This document shows positions 9,784 to 19,665 of a stretch of 64,000 bases of DNA, piece after piece; positions within the stretch are counted from its first letter, which is position 1; each line of letters opens with the position of its first letter. Source of the stretch: SZUA-36 sp963749115 (GTDB lineage: Bacteria; Pseudomonadota; Gammaproteobacteria; Xanthomonadales; SZUA-36); NCBI GenBank assembly GCA_963749115.1, contig CAVVLP010000002.1:558001-622000 (forward strand), in the 5' to 3' direction. The notes under the pieces are model-generated. The model did no database searches, was not told where the DNA came from, and saw nothing but the letters and a program-made list of their open reading frames with translations. A program made the translations under genes and the position numbers.

Positions 9784-11811
9784 TCAGGACATTGAGCGTG
9801 GCTGAAAACGCTTGATCAGCTCTGTTAGCTCTGCCTGGCTACCCGCGTCCCTTGAATAACGGCACAAGGTGTAGAGTTCGGCAATCCTGATTATCGTGTC
9901 CCCATTGTATTTTAATTGACCGCTTGCGATTGCGGCGAGTTCCATGGCGGTCATCGACGGGCGTGAGGTAAAGCCGGCCCTGTTCAGCTTTTTGATAAAC
10001 TTTTTCCATAAACGCTGAAGCGGATCCAGGTTTTGTGAAGACCGGAATTTCAGAAGCAAGGGCGCCAGCAAGTAAATCGCTGCACTGAAAATCAGGATAG
10101 TGGCAATCATCGTGATGACCAGTTTGTTAGGGCCGACAAATTCCCATCCAAAAACTGAGAACAGACGTGATTGACGGTCGGAGCTGAAGGTAACCACCCA
10201 GTTGTTCCATCCACGCTGCAAAAGGTCAAAGGTATTTCGCGCATTTCTCAGCCATTGAAAATCGAGCATATAGCGGCGCTGCTCTAGAGAATCTACAGCT
10301 CCTTGTTCAACACGTTCCGGCGCGACTGCGGCAGTGGGATCGATCCGCGTCCAGCCAGCGCCCTTAACCCATACCTCCGACCAGGCATGGGCATCGGACT
10401 GCCGTATCAGCACGTATGATCCGATGCTATTGTAAAACCCGCCCTGGTAGCCGGTGACCACGCGCGCCGGAATTCCGGCCATTCGCATCATGACGGTGAA
10501 TGCTGATGCATAATGTTCACAAAACCCCGCGCGGGTATCGAACAGGAATTCATCCACCGTGTGCTGGCTCAGTAACGGTGGGTTCAAAGTGTAACGAAAC
10601 TGCTGTTGGTTAAAATGCCGCAGGGCTCTTTGGATGATTTCGCCATCACTCTTAGCCTCTCTGCGCCAATCCGACATCATATTTGCAGTTCTTGGGTTAA
10701 ACCCTTCGGGTAGTGCAAGAGCTGCCCTGTGTAAAGTCTGCTTGAGTACAGGGCTGTCTTGAAAGTTCGGGTCAGAGGCCATCACATATTCTTTCAAGCG
10801 GGTGACCGGTTGGGATGTGATCAACTGGTAATCAATGGTCATTTTGGTTTTTGCCGGTGTCAATGCAGGATAATCCAGCGCAAATACCCATTTTTGTTCC
10901 GTGGGCTCCATCTGGACCACGTAACGAAAGGGTGCTCTTTCATGATCCGGCCTGGTCTCAGCCAACAAGTTTCGGCTAAGGTAACTGACCTGCCAGCTGC
11001 GGCCATCGAAACTCCAGAACACCGGCCCGCGCCAATACAGGTCACTGTTTCTTGGTACACCGCCTTCAAATTTGACACGAAACGCCGGTGAGTCATCCAT
11101 AAAAAGGCCTTGAATACTGCCAGGGGTCATGGAATCGGACAAGCCGGAACGCGCATCCAGCGCATCTTCGGGAAGACCCCAGAGCGGGCTGCCCCAGCGT
11201 GGAAAAAGCAAAAACAGCGCCAGACCGACTGGCATGGCAAGCGCGAGCAATGAGGCACCGAAACCCAGTTCTGTTAACAGCTTGCGATCGGATTCCGGCA
11301 CCTGGTCCAGCGTCTCGAAAGCCTCACATCTTTGCAGATACATGAACGCAATCAGTGAACTGAGAATGCACGCAATGATATAGACAATCATTGGAATACC
11401 CTGGGAAAAAAGAAACTGGGTGCCACACAGAAACAAGCTCAAACTGGCAATGACACGGCCGTCGCGGACGCGAAAGGTCTCCAATAATTTCAAAGCCAAC
11501 ATCATCACCAACATACTGACTGCCGCACGTCTTCCCATGAGTCCACCATAGGTGCTGACAAGCACGGCAACGGCCGCTGCTGTCGTCATCACACGCAAAA
11601 CCATCGGCAAGGGTTTCCAGTTACGATATTCAGCCAGTAGTCGCCATACGATGGGCAACAGGGTCAGGGGTACCAGGTGAAATGGCATGCTTGCCAGTTG
11701 CGGGAGCATGCTGATGACAAGCGTCGTGATTACCCATAGACTCGCATAACGGTCCAGCTTTGCTGTAGGCAGAGAGCTCACAATAGATGCAAGGCCAGTG
11801 ATTCCAGGCAC
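9784..11811 (-). CDS. tgpA: TgpA-type membrane transglutaminase-like protein (DUF3488)
   Basis: A 675-residue membrane protein of the DUF3488/transglutaminase-like family. The N-terminal ~210 residues contain about six hydrophobic segments; a periplasmic transglutaminase-like domain follows with the cysteine-histidine-aspartate triad C431 (TRAGFCEHYASAF), H475 (SDAHAWSEVW) and D491 (GWTRIDPTAA); one more membrane segment lies at about residues 555-575, followed by a cytoplasmic DUF4129-like tail. In Pseudomonas TgpA is an essential protein with transglutaminase-like periplasmic domain. Here it sits downstream of moxR and a DUF58 gene, the usual partners; its start overlaps the DUF58 gene by 34 bases, suggesting translational coupling. 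The substrate is not known from sequence. Confidence 0.92.
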   Translation of the reverse strand: MPGITGLASIVSSLPTAKLDRYASLWVITTLVISMLPQLASMPFHLVPLTLLPIVWRLLAEYRNWKPLPMVLRVMTTAAAVAVLVSTYGGLMGRRAAVSMLVMMLALKLLETFRVRDGRVIASLSLFLCGTQFLFSQGIPMIVYIIACILSSLIAFMYLQRCEAFETLDQVPESDRKLLTELGFGASLLALAMPVGLALFLLFPRWGSPLWGLPEDALDARSGLSDSMTPGSIQGLFMDDSPAFRVKFEGGVPRNSDLYWRGPVFWSFDGRSWQVSYLSRNLLAETRPDHERAPFRYVVQMEPTEQKWVFALDYPALTPAKTKMTIDYQLITSQPVTRLKEYVMASDPNFQDSPVLKQTLHRAALALPEGFNPRTANMMSDWRREAKSDGEIIQRALRHFNQQQFRYTLNPPLLSQHTVDEFLFDTRAGFCEHYASAFTVMMRMAGIPARVVTGYQGGFYNSIGSYVLIRQSDAHAWSEVWVKGAGWTRIDPTAAVAPERVEQGAVDSLEQRRYMLDFQWLRNARNTFDLLQRGWNNWVVTFSSDRQSRLFSVFGWEFVGPNKLVITMIATILIFSAAIYLLAPLLLKFRSSQNLDPLQRLWKKFIKKLNRAGFTSRPSMTAMELAAIASGQLKYNGDTIIRIAELYTLCRYSRDAGSQAELTELIKRFQPRSMS

Positions 11812-12758
11812 CGTGAGCGGTGGCTGTCGCCTCTACCGGCGGGTATCAGCGTTCCGGGCAGTTTCAGGCTATAAGAAAGCTGTTTGTGATCCGCAGCGAT
11901 AACCCATGCGGTTAGAATTGACAGACGGGTTTCAATATTGCCACCTTTTAGCAAAGCCCAATCCAGTTCGCATGCATTTTCCCGCGGGGCTTCCATCTCC
12001 AAACTGTAAAGTTCGTCATGGCGTGCACTGGCCCGCCATGCAATCCGCTGAATGGAATCACCAGGCTGGTATTTACGTAAACCATGAACCTCGTCTCCAT
12101 CCCCTTTTTTAGCCTGACCTGCCTGACCAAGGCCTGTATCTGGTAGTGGCGGGGCTCGTCTCGCGGGTGCCGGATAGACCAGGCAGCGAGTCTTGGGAAA
12201 AACCCATGACCAGGCCTTGAAAAGTCCCAAAGGAAAACGTGTTTCCAATCGAAAATATGGCATCTCAAGCCATCCACGTGAGGATGTTGGGCGTCGTAGC
12301 AGAAATGTTTCACAGGCATTGAGTTTGAAATCTTTACAGTCCTGGGTTTGCTTGAAGCCAGCCTGGATCGCGTAACGCTGGCGATCATCTCCATTGGAAA
12401 CAAAGACACTGAAATGTGCGGCCTCACCACTAAAAACAGGTTCGGAGGAAACATTGTCAATTTTTAACCCAGACAGGTTGCGGTAGGCGATTAATGTTGT
12501 TAATTGGGCAATGGTAGCAAGCAGAAACACCAGTATCAGGGCCATATTGTTATTGAAGTTAAGACCACCGAGAAGCATGAAAACCAGCATGACCCCGAAA
12601 CCCCAGCCAAACTTTGTAGGCAGCACAAATATTTGGCGATACTCCAGTTCGAATGGTGGGGTCATCGGCCCGCGTTTGGCGAGAATGCGCTGCCTGATCC
12701 GGCCTGGTATGTTTTCGCTAAAAAATTTGCGTGTTGTTGGGGCTAATACCGTTGCCAT
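11778..12758 (-). CDS. DUF58 domain protein, MoxR partner
   Basis: A 326-residue protein with two adjacent membrane segments near residues 50-90 (GFGVMLVFMLLGGLNFNNN and ALILVFLLATIAQLTTLIA), then a soluble domain. The DUF58 hallmark is at about residues 225-250: GDEVHGLRKYQPGDSIQRIAW followed by RASARHDEL. Family members are thought to work with MoxR ATPases as membrane-bound client or adaptor proteins, in some cases with a degenerate von Willebrand A fold. It lies between moxR (8 bases upstream) and tgpA (overlapping). The precise cellular role is not visible from the sequence. Confidence 0.9.
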   Translation of the reverse strand: MATVLAPTTRKFFSENIPGRIRQRILAKRGPMTPPFELEYRQIFVLPTKFGWGFGVMLVFMLLGGLNFNNNMALILVFLLATIAQLTTLIAYRNLSGLKIDNVSSEPVFSGEAAHFSVFVSNGDDRQRYAIQAGFKQTQDCKDFKLNACETFLLRRPTSSRGWLEMPYFRLETRFPLGLFKAWSWVFPKTRCLVYPAPARRAPPLPDTGLGQAGQAKKGDGDEVHGLRKYQPGDSIQRIAWRASARHDELYSLEMEAPRENACELDWALLKGGNIETRLSILTAWVIAADHKQLSYSLKLPGTLIPAGRGDSHRSRCLESLALHLL

Positions 12759-12766
12759 CGGTTGGC

Positions 12767-13723
12767 TCAGGGGATGGCTACCTGGTTCAACAGATCAAAA
12801 ATTTGTTCTTTGACCGAAGTTTCCATGCCATGCGGTACGTTCATGCGATGACGTGCAAGGTTCGGGAAAATGGCCTTGACGTCTTCGGGAATAGCAAAAT
12901 CCCTGCCTTCCAGAAACGCAAAAGCCTTGGCGCAGTGCAGCATTGCGATACCTGCCCTTGGTGACAAACCGGTCTCGAACCATCGACTGTTTCGTGTTCC
13001 GGCGAGCAATGCCTGAACATAGTCCAGCAGGGCCGTGCTTACGTGTACTTTCTGGCAATCCTGGCTGAGTTGCAACACGTCATTCGGGCTGATGATTGCC
13101 TGCGTATCACTTAACACTAAAATCCTGTCCCTGGCGGTTAACAGCTCACGTTCAACTTCCGGCTCCGGAAAACCCAGCGAAATGCTCAAAAGGAAACGAT
13201 CCAATTGCGAATCGGGCAGTGGGAATGTGCCACCGAGGTCAAGCGGATTCTGCGTGGCAATGACAAAGAATGGTTTGGGCAGAACATGTGTTTCACCCTC
13301 AATGGTGACCTGGCCTTCGGCCATCGCTTCAAGCAGGGCGCTCTGCGACTTTGGCGTGGCCCGGTTGATTTCATCAGCAAGCACCAGTTGCGCGAAGATC
13401 GGACCCGGGTGAAATTCAAATATTTCCTGATCACGACGGTAAATGGAAACTCCCAGGATATCTGCCGGTAGCAGGTCACTGGTGAACTGAATACGTTGAT
13501 AGCGCACGCCTATTACTGCTGCCAGCGCGTGAGCCAGGGTGGTTTTGCCAACACCGGGCAAGTCTTCGATCAACAGATGACCGCGTGCCAATAAGCAGCT
13601 GAATGCCAGCTTCACCTGCTGCTCTTTTCCCATGACGATCTTGTTGACCACGCGAACTGCATCTTTAAGACGCTCCTGGCGGTCAGTTTCGGAGACAGGT
13701 GTATGCAGCGAGAATTCAGTCAT
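12767..13723 (-). CDS. MoxR family AAA+ ATPase
   Basis: A 318-residue chaperone-type AAA+ ATPase. Walker A is LPGVGKTT with K60; Walker B is LVLADEIN at about 113-120, followed by RATPKSQSALLEAM, the family signature; sensor 1 is FVIATQNPLDLGGTFPLPDSQLDRF; the arginine finger and lid region include GLSPRAGIAML. MoxR proteins usually help assemble or activate partner proteins, often DUF58 or VWA proteins. It starts three bases after the phhB stop and leads the moxR-DUF58-tgpA cluster. Frame is intact. Confidence 0.95.
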   Translation of the reverse strand: MTEFSLHTPVSETDRQERLKDAVRVVNKIVMGKEQQVKLAFSCLLARGHLLIEDLPGVGKTTLAHALAAVIGVRYQRIQFTSDLLPADILGVSIYRRDQEIFEFHPGPIFAQLVLADEINRATPKSQSALLEAMAEGQVTIEGETHVLPKPFFVIATQNPLDLGGTFPLPDSQLDRFLLSISLGFPEPEVERELLTARDRILVLSDTQAIISPNDVLQLSQDCQKVHVSTALLDYVQALLAGTRNSRWFETGLSPRAGIAMLHCAKAFAFLEGRDFAIPEDVKAIFPNLARHRMNVPHGMETSVKEQIFDLLNQVAIP

Positions 13724-13726
13724 TCT

Positions 13727-14062
13727 TCAAACTTCCAGCAACCCGTTGATTTTTGCAGCACAGATAAAGTCATTTTCAGACAAACCACCAATGGCGTGCG
13801 TGGTGTAACGTACTTCACAGTAATTATATCCGGCCGAAAAGTCCGGGTGGTGTCCTTGCTGTTCTGACATGAAGGCCATCGCATTGATGAACAGGATTGT
13901 CGCTGAAAAATCTTCGAAGCTGATTGTTCTCTTGATACCTGTCTTATCTTCGGTCAATTCCCAGCCAGGCAGTTGATCCAGGTGCCGGACTGAATGACTT
14001 TCATCCAGTGGACAGACGCCGCCTTCACAGGGCTTACAATGCTTGTTCTTTAAACTATCCAA
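13727..14062 (-). CDS. phhB: 4a-hydroxytetrahydrobiopterin dehydratase
   Basis: PhhB (pterin-4a-carbinolamine dehydratase) regenerates the pterin cofactor of phenylalanine hydroxylase. The 111-residue protein has the family core EQQGHHPDFSAGYNYCEVRY with the two catalytic histidines (HH) and the later TTHAIGGLSENDFICAA. An N-terminal extension with three cysteines (CKPCEGGVC) precedes the domain and is also seen in other bacterial members. No phhA is present in the window, so it may serve another pterin enzyme here. It is the first gene of the minus-strand run and is divergent from the patatin gene across a 172-base gap. Confidence 0.9.
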   Translation of the reverse strand: MDSLKNKHCKPCEGGVCPLDESHSVRHLDQLPGWELTEDKTGIKRTISFEDFSATILFINAMAFMSEQQGHHPDFSAGYNYCEVRYTTHAIGGLSENDFICAAKINGLLEV

Positions 14063-14234
14063 ATCCGCTCCCTGGACTGATGAGGGCTAATACTTGCTTC
14101 GGCCCTGCAGGTCATTACCATGCTCGTGCCACAGTATACATTTACTGGCAATGAAACTCATTTCATGGAAGTATCTGACATTCAAACAGGTTTGCGGGTG
14201 CGACATTATCGGAACACTGAGCTAAAGTTACGAG

Positions 14235-15371
14235 ATGGCAGACACAACACCAAATATCACAGCGCTTATATTGCCCGGCGGTGGCGCGCGTGGCGCCTAC
14301 CAGGTGGGTGTGCTCAAGGCCGTCAGCGAATTGATGGCGAATGAATCAAATCCCTTTCCGGTGATTTGCGGGACCTCTGCCGGTGCGATCAATGCGGCGG
14401 TCCTGGCCAGCCATGCCCATGAATTCTCAAGCGGGGTTGAGCGCCTGGAGAAATTCTGGCGAAGTATGTATTGCGCACGCGTCTACCGCACCGATGCCTG
14501 GACAGTATTCAAGTCCGGAATGCGATTCGCGCTCACCCTGTTGTCCGGTGGTCTGATCAAGACGAACCCCCGGGCTTTTTTGGATAACATGCCGTTACGG
14601 CGGTTTTTACAAGGCACACTGCGTCTGGATGGGATACAGACTGCGCTTGAACTGAATGCGCTGCGAGGCGTAGCCGTCACGGCATCCGGTTATACCAGTG
14701 CCAGCGCAACCAGCTATTTCCAGGCACAGGAAGGTATTGGTGAATGGCAACGGACCCGGCGCAGGGGACTGGCGACAAAATTGAATGTTCACCACCTGTT
14801 GGCATCCGCTTCCTTACCGATTCTGTTTCCTGCCGAGCGTATCGGCAATGAATATTTTGGTGACGGCGGTATGCGTATGGTTGCCCCGCTGAGCCCTGCA
14901 ATACACCTTGGTGCGAACAGGATTATGGTGATTGGCACACGTGACGAGAAGCCTGACCTGCCACCGGAAAGCCCTGCAGATTATCCATCGGCCGGTGAAA
15001 TTGGTGGTTACCTGATGGATACCATTTTCATGGACACACTCAATGCCGACCTGGCACGTATGAAGCGTATCAACAAGACCCTGGAACTCGTTCCCGAAGA
15101 AAAACGCCGTAAGACCGGCATGATCAATATCAACAGCCTGGTTATCAAACCAAGCAAGGATTTACGCCATGTCACCCAGGCCCATGTCGGTGAAATACCA
15201 CTCAGCGTTCAGATTTTACTGCGAACACTGGGTGGTTGGGGTCGGGACTGGCGTATGGCCAGTTACCTGTTGTTTGAATCCGCCTACTGTGGCGAATTAA
15301 TCGATCTTGGTTATGCTGATGGCATGAATGCAGAACAGGATATTGTCCACTTTCTGAAAGACCAGGGTTGA
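14235..15371 (+). CDS. patatin-like phospholipase
   Basis: A 378-residue serine hydrolase of the patatin family, probably acting on acyl lipids. The oxyanion hole GGGARGAYQVG is at residues 15-25, the nucleophile motif GTSAG at about 46-50, and the catalytic aspartate in the DGG motif of YFGDGGMRM near residue 213, so the Ser-Asp dyad is complete. No signal peptide or membrane segment is evident. The C-terminal 150 residues (including LARMKRINKTLELVPEE) match the longer bacterial patatin group rather than the RssA group. It ends 18 bases from the convergent fadE. A second, shorter patatin gene is at 58.6-59.5 kb. Confidence 0.92.
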   Translation: MADTTPNITALILPGGGARGAYQVGVLKAVSELMANESNPFPVICGTSAGAINAAVLASHAHEFSSGVERLEKFWRSMYCARVYRTDAWTVFKSGMRFALTLLSGGLIKTNPRAFLDNMPLRRFLQGTLRLDGIQTALELNALRGVAVTASGYTSASATSYFQAQEGIGEWQRTRRRGLATKLNVHHLLASASLPILFPAERIGNEYFGDGGMRMVAPLSPAIHLGANRIMVIGTRDEKPDLPPESPADYPSAGEIGGYLMDTIFMDTLNADLARMKRINKTLELVPEEKRRKTGMININSLVIKPSKDLRHVTQAHVGEIPLSVQILLRTLGGWGRDWRMASYLLFESAYCGELIDLGYADGMNAEQDIVHFLKDQG

Positions 15372-15389
15372 CACTGCACTAACCCCCGC

Positions 15390-17885
15390 TTACATGACGC
15401 TGGTCTTTTTACCTGTTTTCACCTGCTCCGTTGGTGGGGTCTTAGCAACCGGATTGACCGGGTCTTCCTCCTTATTTTGCGGGAAGTCATCAACAGCAAT
15501 GACCCTTGCGCTTGCCTCCTGTGCCAGGCGCACCATGGTTGCCTGTTCTTCGGTGATCACACCGCTTTCGGTGGCACGTTTAACAAGACCCTCATAATTC
15601 TCAAAGTTAACGGATTGCTTCAGGGCATTCTTGATGGCGCGTTCGGCCGCCTGTGCTTCCAATACCAGGTGGAATGCCTTATTCACACGACCGGTAGCAT
15701 CATCGCGATCTGAAATGAATACACCATCGGTCAAGCGGTCCCGGCTTTCATTTTCACTGAGTAGTATTCGCGCCACTGCCTTTACGGTTTTATCTGACGG
15801 GCTGGCGTGTGGCAGACCGAAAGGAAATACTATCAGCCGGACAATTCGACTGAGCACCGGCACGGGGAAATTCTGGATCACACCAAGCAGGCTTTGCTGT
15901 ATCGTAAACAGGCTGTCTTCCATACCCCACTGCAATAACGGCATGTCACTGGCGGGGCGTCCATCATCCTCAAAACGCTTCAGCATGGCACTGCCCATAT
16001 ACAAGTGAATCAACACGTCTGCCAGCCTGCCTGACAGTTTTTCCTTGAACTTGAATTTGCCGCCCAAAAGTATCAATACCGAGTCCGCCAGGAATGCAAA
16101 AGCTGCGCTCATCCGGCCGAGTTGCCGAAAATACTTCGCGTGCGGGCCGCTCACAGGTGCCGGTGTCATGCGGCTGCCAGTCAGACCCAGCAGAAGACTG
16201 CGCACCATGTTGCTCAGGCTGTATCCGATATGTGTAAAAAGGGCGTTGTCAAAAATCCGCCTGGCCTGGGTGTTGGCAATACCGGATACCGCATTCATTT
16301 CTTTCAACAGGCAGGGATGCGCCCGGATAGCGCCCTGACCGAAAATGATCATTGAACGGGTCAGGATATTGGCGCCCTCGACGGTTATGGATATCGGCAG
16401 GGTCTGGTAAGCACGGGCAAGGTAATTATTGGGGCCCAGGATAATGCCTTTGCCGCCGTGTACATCCATGGCATCAATAATGCACTGACGGCTGCCTTCG
16501 GTTAGCTGGTACTTGTTAATGGCCGACAGTACACCCGGTTTTTCGCCCTGATCCAGCGCAATCAGTGTAAGCACCCGTGCCGCGTCCATTCGATAAGTTC
16601 TGCCACCTATCCTGGAAAGCGGTTCTTCAACGCCTCCGAACCTTCCAATGGGCACATCGAACTGGGTGCGGATCCTGGCGTATGCACCGGTTAGCATGGC
16701 GGCCATTTTGCCACCGGCAACACCCAGTGAGGGCAATGAAATGGCGCGGCCTGCCGCCAGGCTTTGCATCAGCATACGCCAGCCCTGTCCGAGACGTTGC
16801 TGGCCGCCGATCACCCAATCCATAGGAATGAAAACATCCTTGCCGCGGGTAGGGCCGTTCATGAAAACGGCACCGACCGGCATGTGACGGTTGCCTATTT
16901 CGACGCCTTGTGTACTGGTTGGAATCAATGCGCAACTGATGCCAAGGTCCTTGCTGTCACCCAGCAGGCCATCCGGGTCGTATGCCCGGAATGCGAGCCC
17001 GAGCAGTGTCGCAACGGGGGCCAGGGTGATATAGCGTTTATTCCAGTTAAGTCGTAAACCCAGAACCTCCTGACCATCAAAAACGTCCTTGCAAACAATA
17101 CCCGTATCCGGCATGGCACCTGCGTCTGACCCGGCCAGCGGGGAAGTCAGCGCAAAGCAGGGTATTTCCTGGCCACTGGCGAGACGTGGCAGATAATATT
17201 TTTTTTGATCCTCGGTGCCATAGTGCAACAACAGTTCGCCCGGACCCAGGGAATTGGGCACCATCACCGTAACTGCCGCGGTCACGTTACGACTGGCAAT
17301 TTTCATCACCACGGCAGAATTGGCTTGCGCGGAAAATTCAAGCCCACCGTATTCCTTCGGTATGATCATGCTGAAAAAGCCTTGTTCTGCGATGAACTGC
17401 CAGACCGGCTCGGGCAAATCCTGGTATTTGTCACAGATTTCCCAGTCATCGAGCATCAGGCACAATTCTTCAACCGGGCCGTTGATGAACGCCTGTTCGC
17501 GCTCGCTTAATCCCGGCACGGGTTGTCTCAACAGACGACGCCAGCGGGGCTTGCCGCTAAATAATTCGGCGTCCCACCAGACGGTGCCTGCCTCAAGTGC
17601 CTCTCGTTCAGTAGATGAGAGTTTGGGCATGACTTTTCGAAACAAACTGAATAACCGGTTGCTGATAAACAAACGGCGCAGGGGTTTGATGGCGAAGCCC
17701 GAGAGGCTGACGGTGGCAATACCCAAAGACCAGCGGAACCACGCGGGAATTTCATAGAAGTGCCGCAGTTCAGTAAAGGCGAAGGTAAGACCGGCAAGGA
17801 TAGCTATGGAGATCAACAATGGAATGCGGTAATAGGCCAACAGAAGTATTGAGAATATGAGCAAAACCAAAAAAAGAGCGGTCAT
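15390..17885 (-). CDS. fadE: acyl-CoA dehydrogenase, FadE type
   Basis: FadE catalyses the first step of beta-oxidation, the FAD-dependent dehydrogenation of acyl-CoA. The 831-residue protein matches the large FadE class (E. coli 814). Two N-terminal hydrophobic segments (residues 1-45 and about 55-75) suggest inner-membrane attachment. Core features are FFSMIIPKEYGGLEFSAQANS, VMVPNSLGPGELLLHYGTEDQK, CFALTSPLAGSDAGAMPDTG and MDVHGGKGIILGPNNYLAR; the C-terminal DUF1974 part contains FPFGLPHASPSD. The lysine-rich tail ends KTGKKTSVM. It stands alone as a transcription unit, divergent from ndk over 238 bases, and acts with fadJ-fadI and fadD elsewhere in this window. Confidence 0.95.
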   Translation of the reverse strand: MTALFLVLLIFSILLLAYYRIPLLISIAILAGLTFAFTELRHFYEIPAWFRWSLGIATVSLSGFAIKPLRRLFISNRLFSLFRKVMPKLSSTEREALEAGTVWWDAELFSGKPRWRRLLRQPVPGLSEREQAFINGPVEELCLMLDDWEICDKYQDLPEPVWQFIAEQGFFSMIIPKEYGGLEFSAQANSAVVMKIASRNVTAAVTVMVPNSLGPGELLLHYGTEDQKKYYLPRLASGQEIPCFALTSPLAGSDAGAMPDTGIVCKDVFDGQEVLGLRLNWNKRYITLAPVATLLGLAFRAYDPDGLLGDSKDLGISCALIPTSTQGVEIGNRHMPVGAVFMNGPTRGKDVFIPMDWVIGGQQRLGQGWRMLMQSLAAGRAISLPSLGVAGGKMAAMLTGAYARIRTQFDVPIGRFGGVEEPLSRIGGRTYRMDAARVLTLIALDQGEKPGVLSAINKYQLTEGSRQCIIDAMDVHGGKGIILGPNNYLARAYQTLPISITVEGANILTRSMIIFGQGAIRAHPCLLKEMNAVSGIANTQARRIFDNALFTHIGYSLSNMVRSLLLGLTGSRMTPAPVSGPHAKYFRQLGRMSAAFAFLADSVLILLGGKFKFKEKLSGRLADVLIHLYMGSAMLKRFEDDGRPASDMPLLQWGMEDSLFTIQQSLLGVIQNFPVPVLSRIVRLIVFPFGLPHASPSDKTVKAVARILLSENESRDRLTDGVFISDRDDATGRVNKAFHLVLEAQAAERAIKNALKQSVNFENYEGLVKRATESGVITEEQATMVRLAQEASARVIAVDDFPQNKEEDPVNPVAKTPPTEQVKTGKKTSVM

Positions 17886-18123
17886 ACATGTCCTCGCTTT
17901 TACCTGGTGAATAGAAGTTTCGATCCGGTCGCCGGGTCAATTATTTTTATGGATGAATATCATAGATTAAAACGGGGCAGGATGGTAACTCTCCGTTGTC
18001 GGAATGCCGATTGCAAGACAACCTGTGTCAGCTTAAAATTACCTGTTAGTTCAAACCAAATTACTATAAACATAACTTGTCTGTTATATTCATTATTATC
18101 AATTATTTATAGGGAGTTTTTAA

Positions 18124-18534
18124 GTGTCTGTTGAACGTACATTATCGATTATCAAACCCGATGCAGTTGCAAAAAACGTGATCGGCGAAATATATAGCCG
18201 TTTTGAAAAGGCCGGGCTGAAGATTGTTGAAGCCAGGATGCAACATTTGAGTCGTGAAGAAGCCGAGGGTTTTTACGCGGTCCACTCCGAGCGCCCGTTT
18301 TTTAATGACCTGGTGAAATTCATGACATCGGGCCCTGTTATGATCCAGGCCCTGGAAGGTGAGGACGCCATTGCATTGAATCGCAAGTTAATGGGCGCCA
18401 CCAATCCGGCCGAAGCCGAGGCTGGTACCATTCGTGCGGATTTTGCACAAAGCATTGATGCCAATGCTGTGCATGGCTCTGATGGACCGGATACTGCGAG
18501 ATCAGAGATCGCATACTTTTTCGGCGCTCAGTAA
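18124..18534 (+). CDS. ndk: nucleoside diphosphate kinase
   Basis: Ndk moves the gamma phosphate from ATP to other nucleoside diphosphates through a phosphohistidine. The 136-residue protein has the N-terminal ERTLSIIKPDAVAKN and the active-site histidine H117 in ANAVHGSDGP. The start is GTG at 18124, with GGGAG seven bases upstream (18112-18116). It is the first gene before the rlmN-pilF-rodZ-hisS cluster (20 bases to rlmN), as in many gammaproteobacteria. The 238 bases upstream are AT-rich and should hold its promoter and that of fadE. Confidence 0.97.
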   Translation: MSVERTLSIIKPDAVAKNVIGEIYSRFEKAGLKIVEARMQHLSREEAEGFYAVHSERPFFNDLVKFMTSGPVMIQALEGEDAIALNRKLMGATNPAEAEAGTIRADFAQSIDANAVHGSDGPDTARSEIAYFFGAQ

Positions 18535-18554
18535 ACACAAATAGCCGATTCATC

Positions 18555-19665
18555 GTGAATGCCATTGCAAGTCGTATAAACCTGCTTGATTTCGATGAGG
18601 CAGGTTTACGCGTTTTTTTTCAATCCATTGGTGAGAAACCTTTTCGTGCCCAGCAGATTCTGAAATGGGTTTACCACCATGCGCAAACCGATTTCGCGGC
18701 AATGACCGATCTGGGCATTGCGTTGCGTCAGAAACTGAGTTTGATTGCAGAGATAAAGCTGCCTGAGATTCTCCGTGAGCAACGTTCGATCGACGGTACG
18801 GTTAAATGGCTTATCGGCTTTCATGGCGGTAACGCGGTTGAAACTGTTTATATCCCTGAGCCAAAGCGTGGCACCTTATGTGTCTCTTCCCAGGTCGGTT
18901 GTGCACTGAATTGTTCATTCTGTTCTACCGGCGCACAGGGTTTTGCGCGTAACCTGACCACCGGTGAAGTCATTGGCCAGGTTTGGCTTGCGGCGCAGGC
19001 GTTGGGGCATGAACGTAATGGTAAGCGTCAAATTACCAATATCGTGATGATGGGTATGGGTGAACCCTTACTCAATTTTGACGCGGTTTTACCGGCTTTA
19101 TCACTGATGCGCAGTGATCTTGGCTTCGGTTTTGCCGCCAAACGTGTCACCGTCAGCACCGCGGGACTGGTACCGGGTATTTACCGTTTACGTGATAGCA
19201 TTGATGTGGCACTTGCCGTATCACTCCACGCACCTGTTAACGATGTACGTACCGAGCTTGTTCCGCTCAATCGCAAATATCCCATCGCGGAGTTGATGCA
19301 GGCATGCAGGGACTTTGTATCCGAAAAGCACAAACGTACGGTGACCTTTGAATATACCCTGATCGATGGTGTTAATGACCACCCCGAACATGCACGTAAA
19401 CTGGTAAAATTATTAAGAACCGTACCCAGCAAGCTGAATCTGATACCCTTTAACCCGTTTCCAGGCACGCTATACCGTTGTTCCAGTCAGGATCGGATCA
19501 ACCGGTTCCAGGAAATAGTGATGCAGGGCGGGATTAATTGCAATGGTGAGAAAGACCCGTGGAGAGGATATCGACGCCGCTTGCGGACAATTGGTCGGTA
19601 AAGTACAGGATCGTACAAAAAGAAGTGAACGGATAAAAATAAAAATGGCGGAGACCACCCCATGA
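18555..19665 (+). CDS. rlmN: 23S rRNA/tRNA adenine-C2 methyltransferase, 3' frameshift
   Basis: RlmN is a radical SAM enzyme that methylates A2503 of 23S rRNA and A37 of some tRNAs. The [4Fe-4S] cluster cysteines are C116, C120 and C123 (GCALNCSFC); MGMGEPLLNFD, SLHAPVNDVRTELVPLNR and LIPFNPFPG follow. As read, the frame ends at 19601 in a foreign-looking tail, but the expected C-terminus (VRKTRGEDIDAACGQLVG) continues in the next frame after one extra A in ATTAATT at about 19536. That tail carries the essential catalytic cysteine of DAACGQL and stops at 19665, overlapping the pilF start (ATGA). The start is GTG at 18555. I infer a sequencing insertion. Confidence 0.92.

Noticed and set aside
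17886..18134. Possible short gene of 75 codons before ndk
   Set aside because: No ribosome site or family motif, and it fills the divergent promoter region of fadE and ndk.
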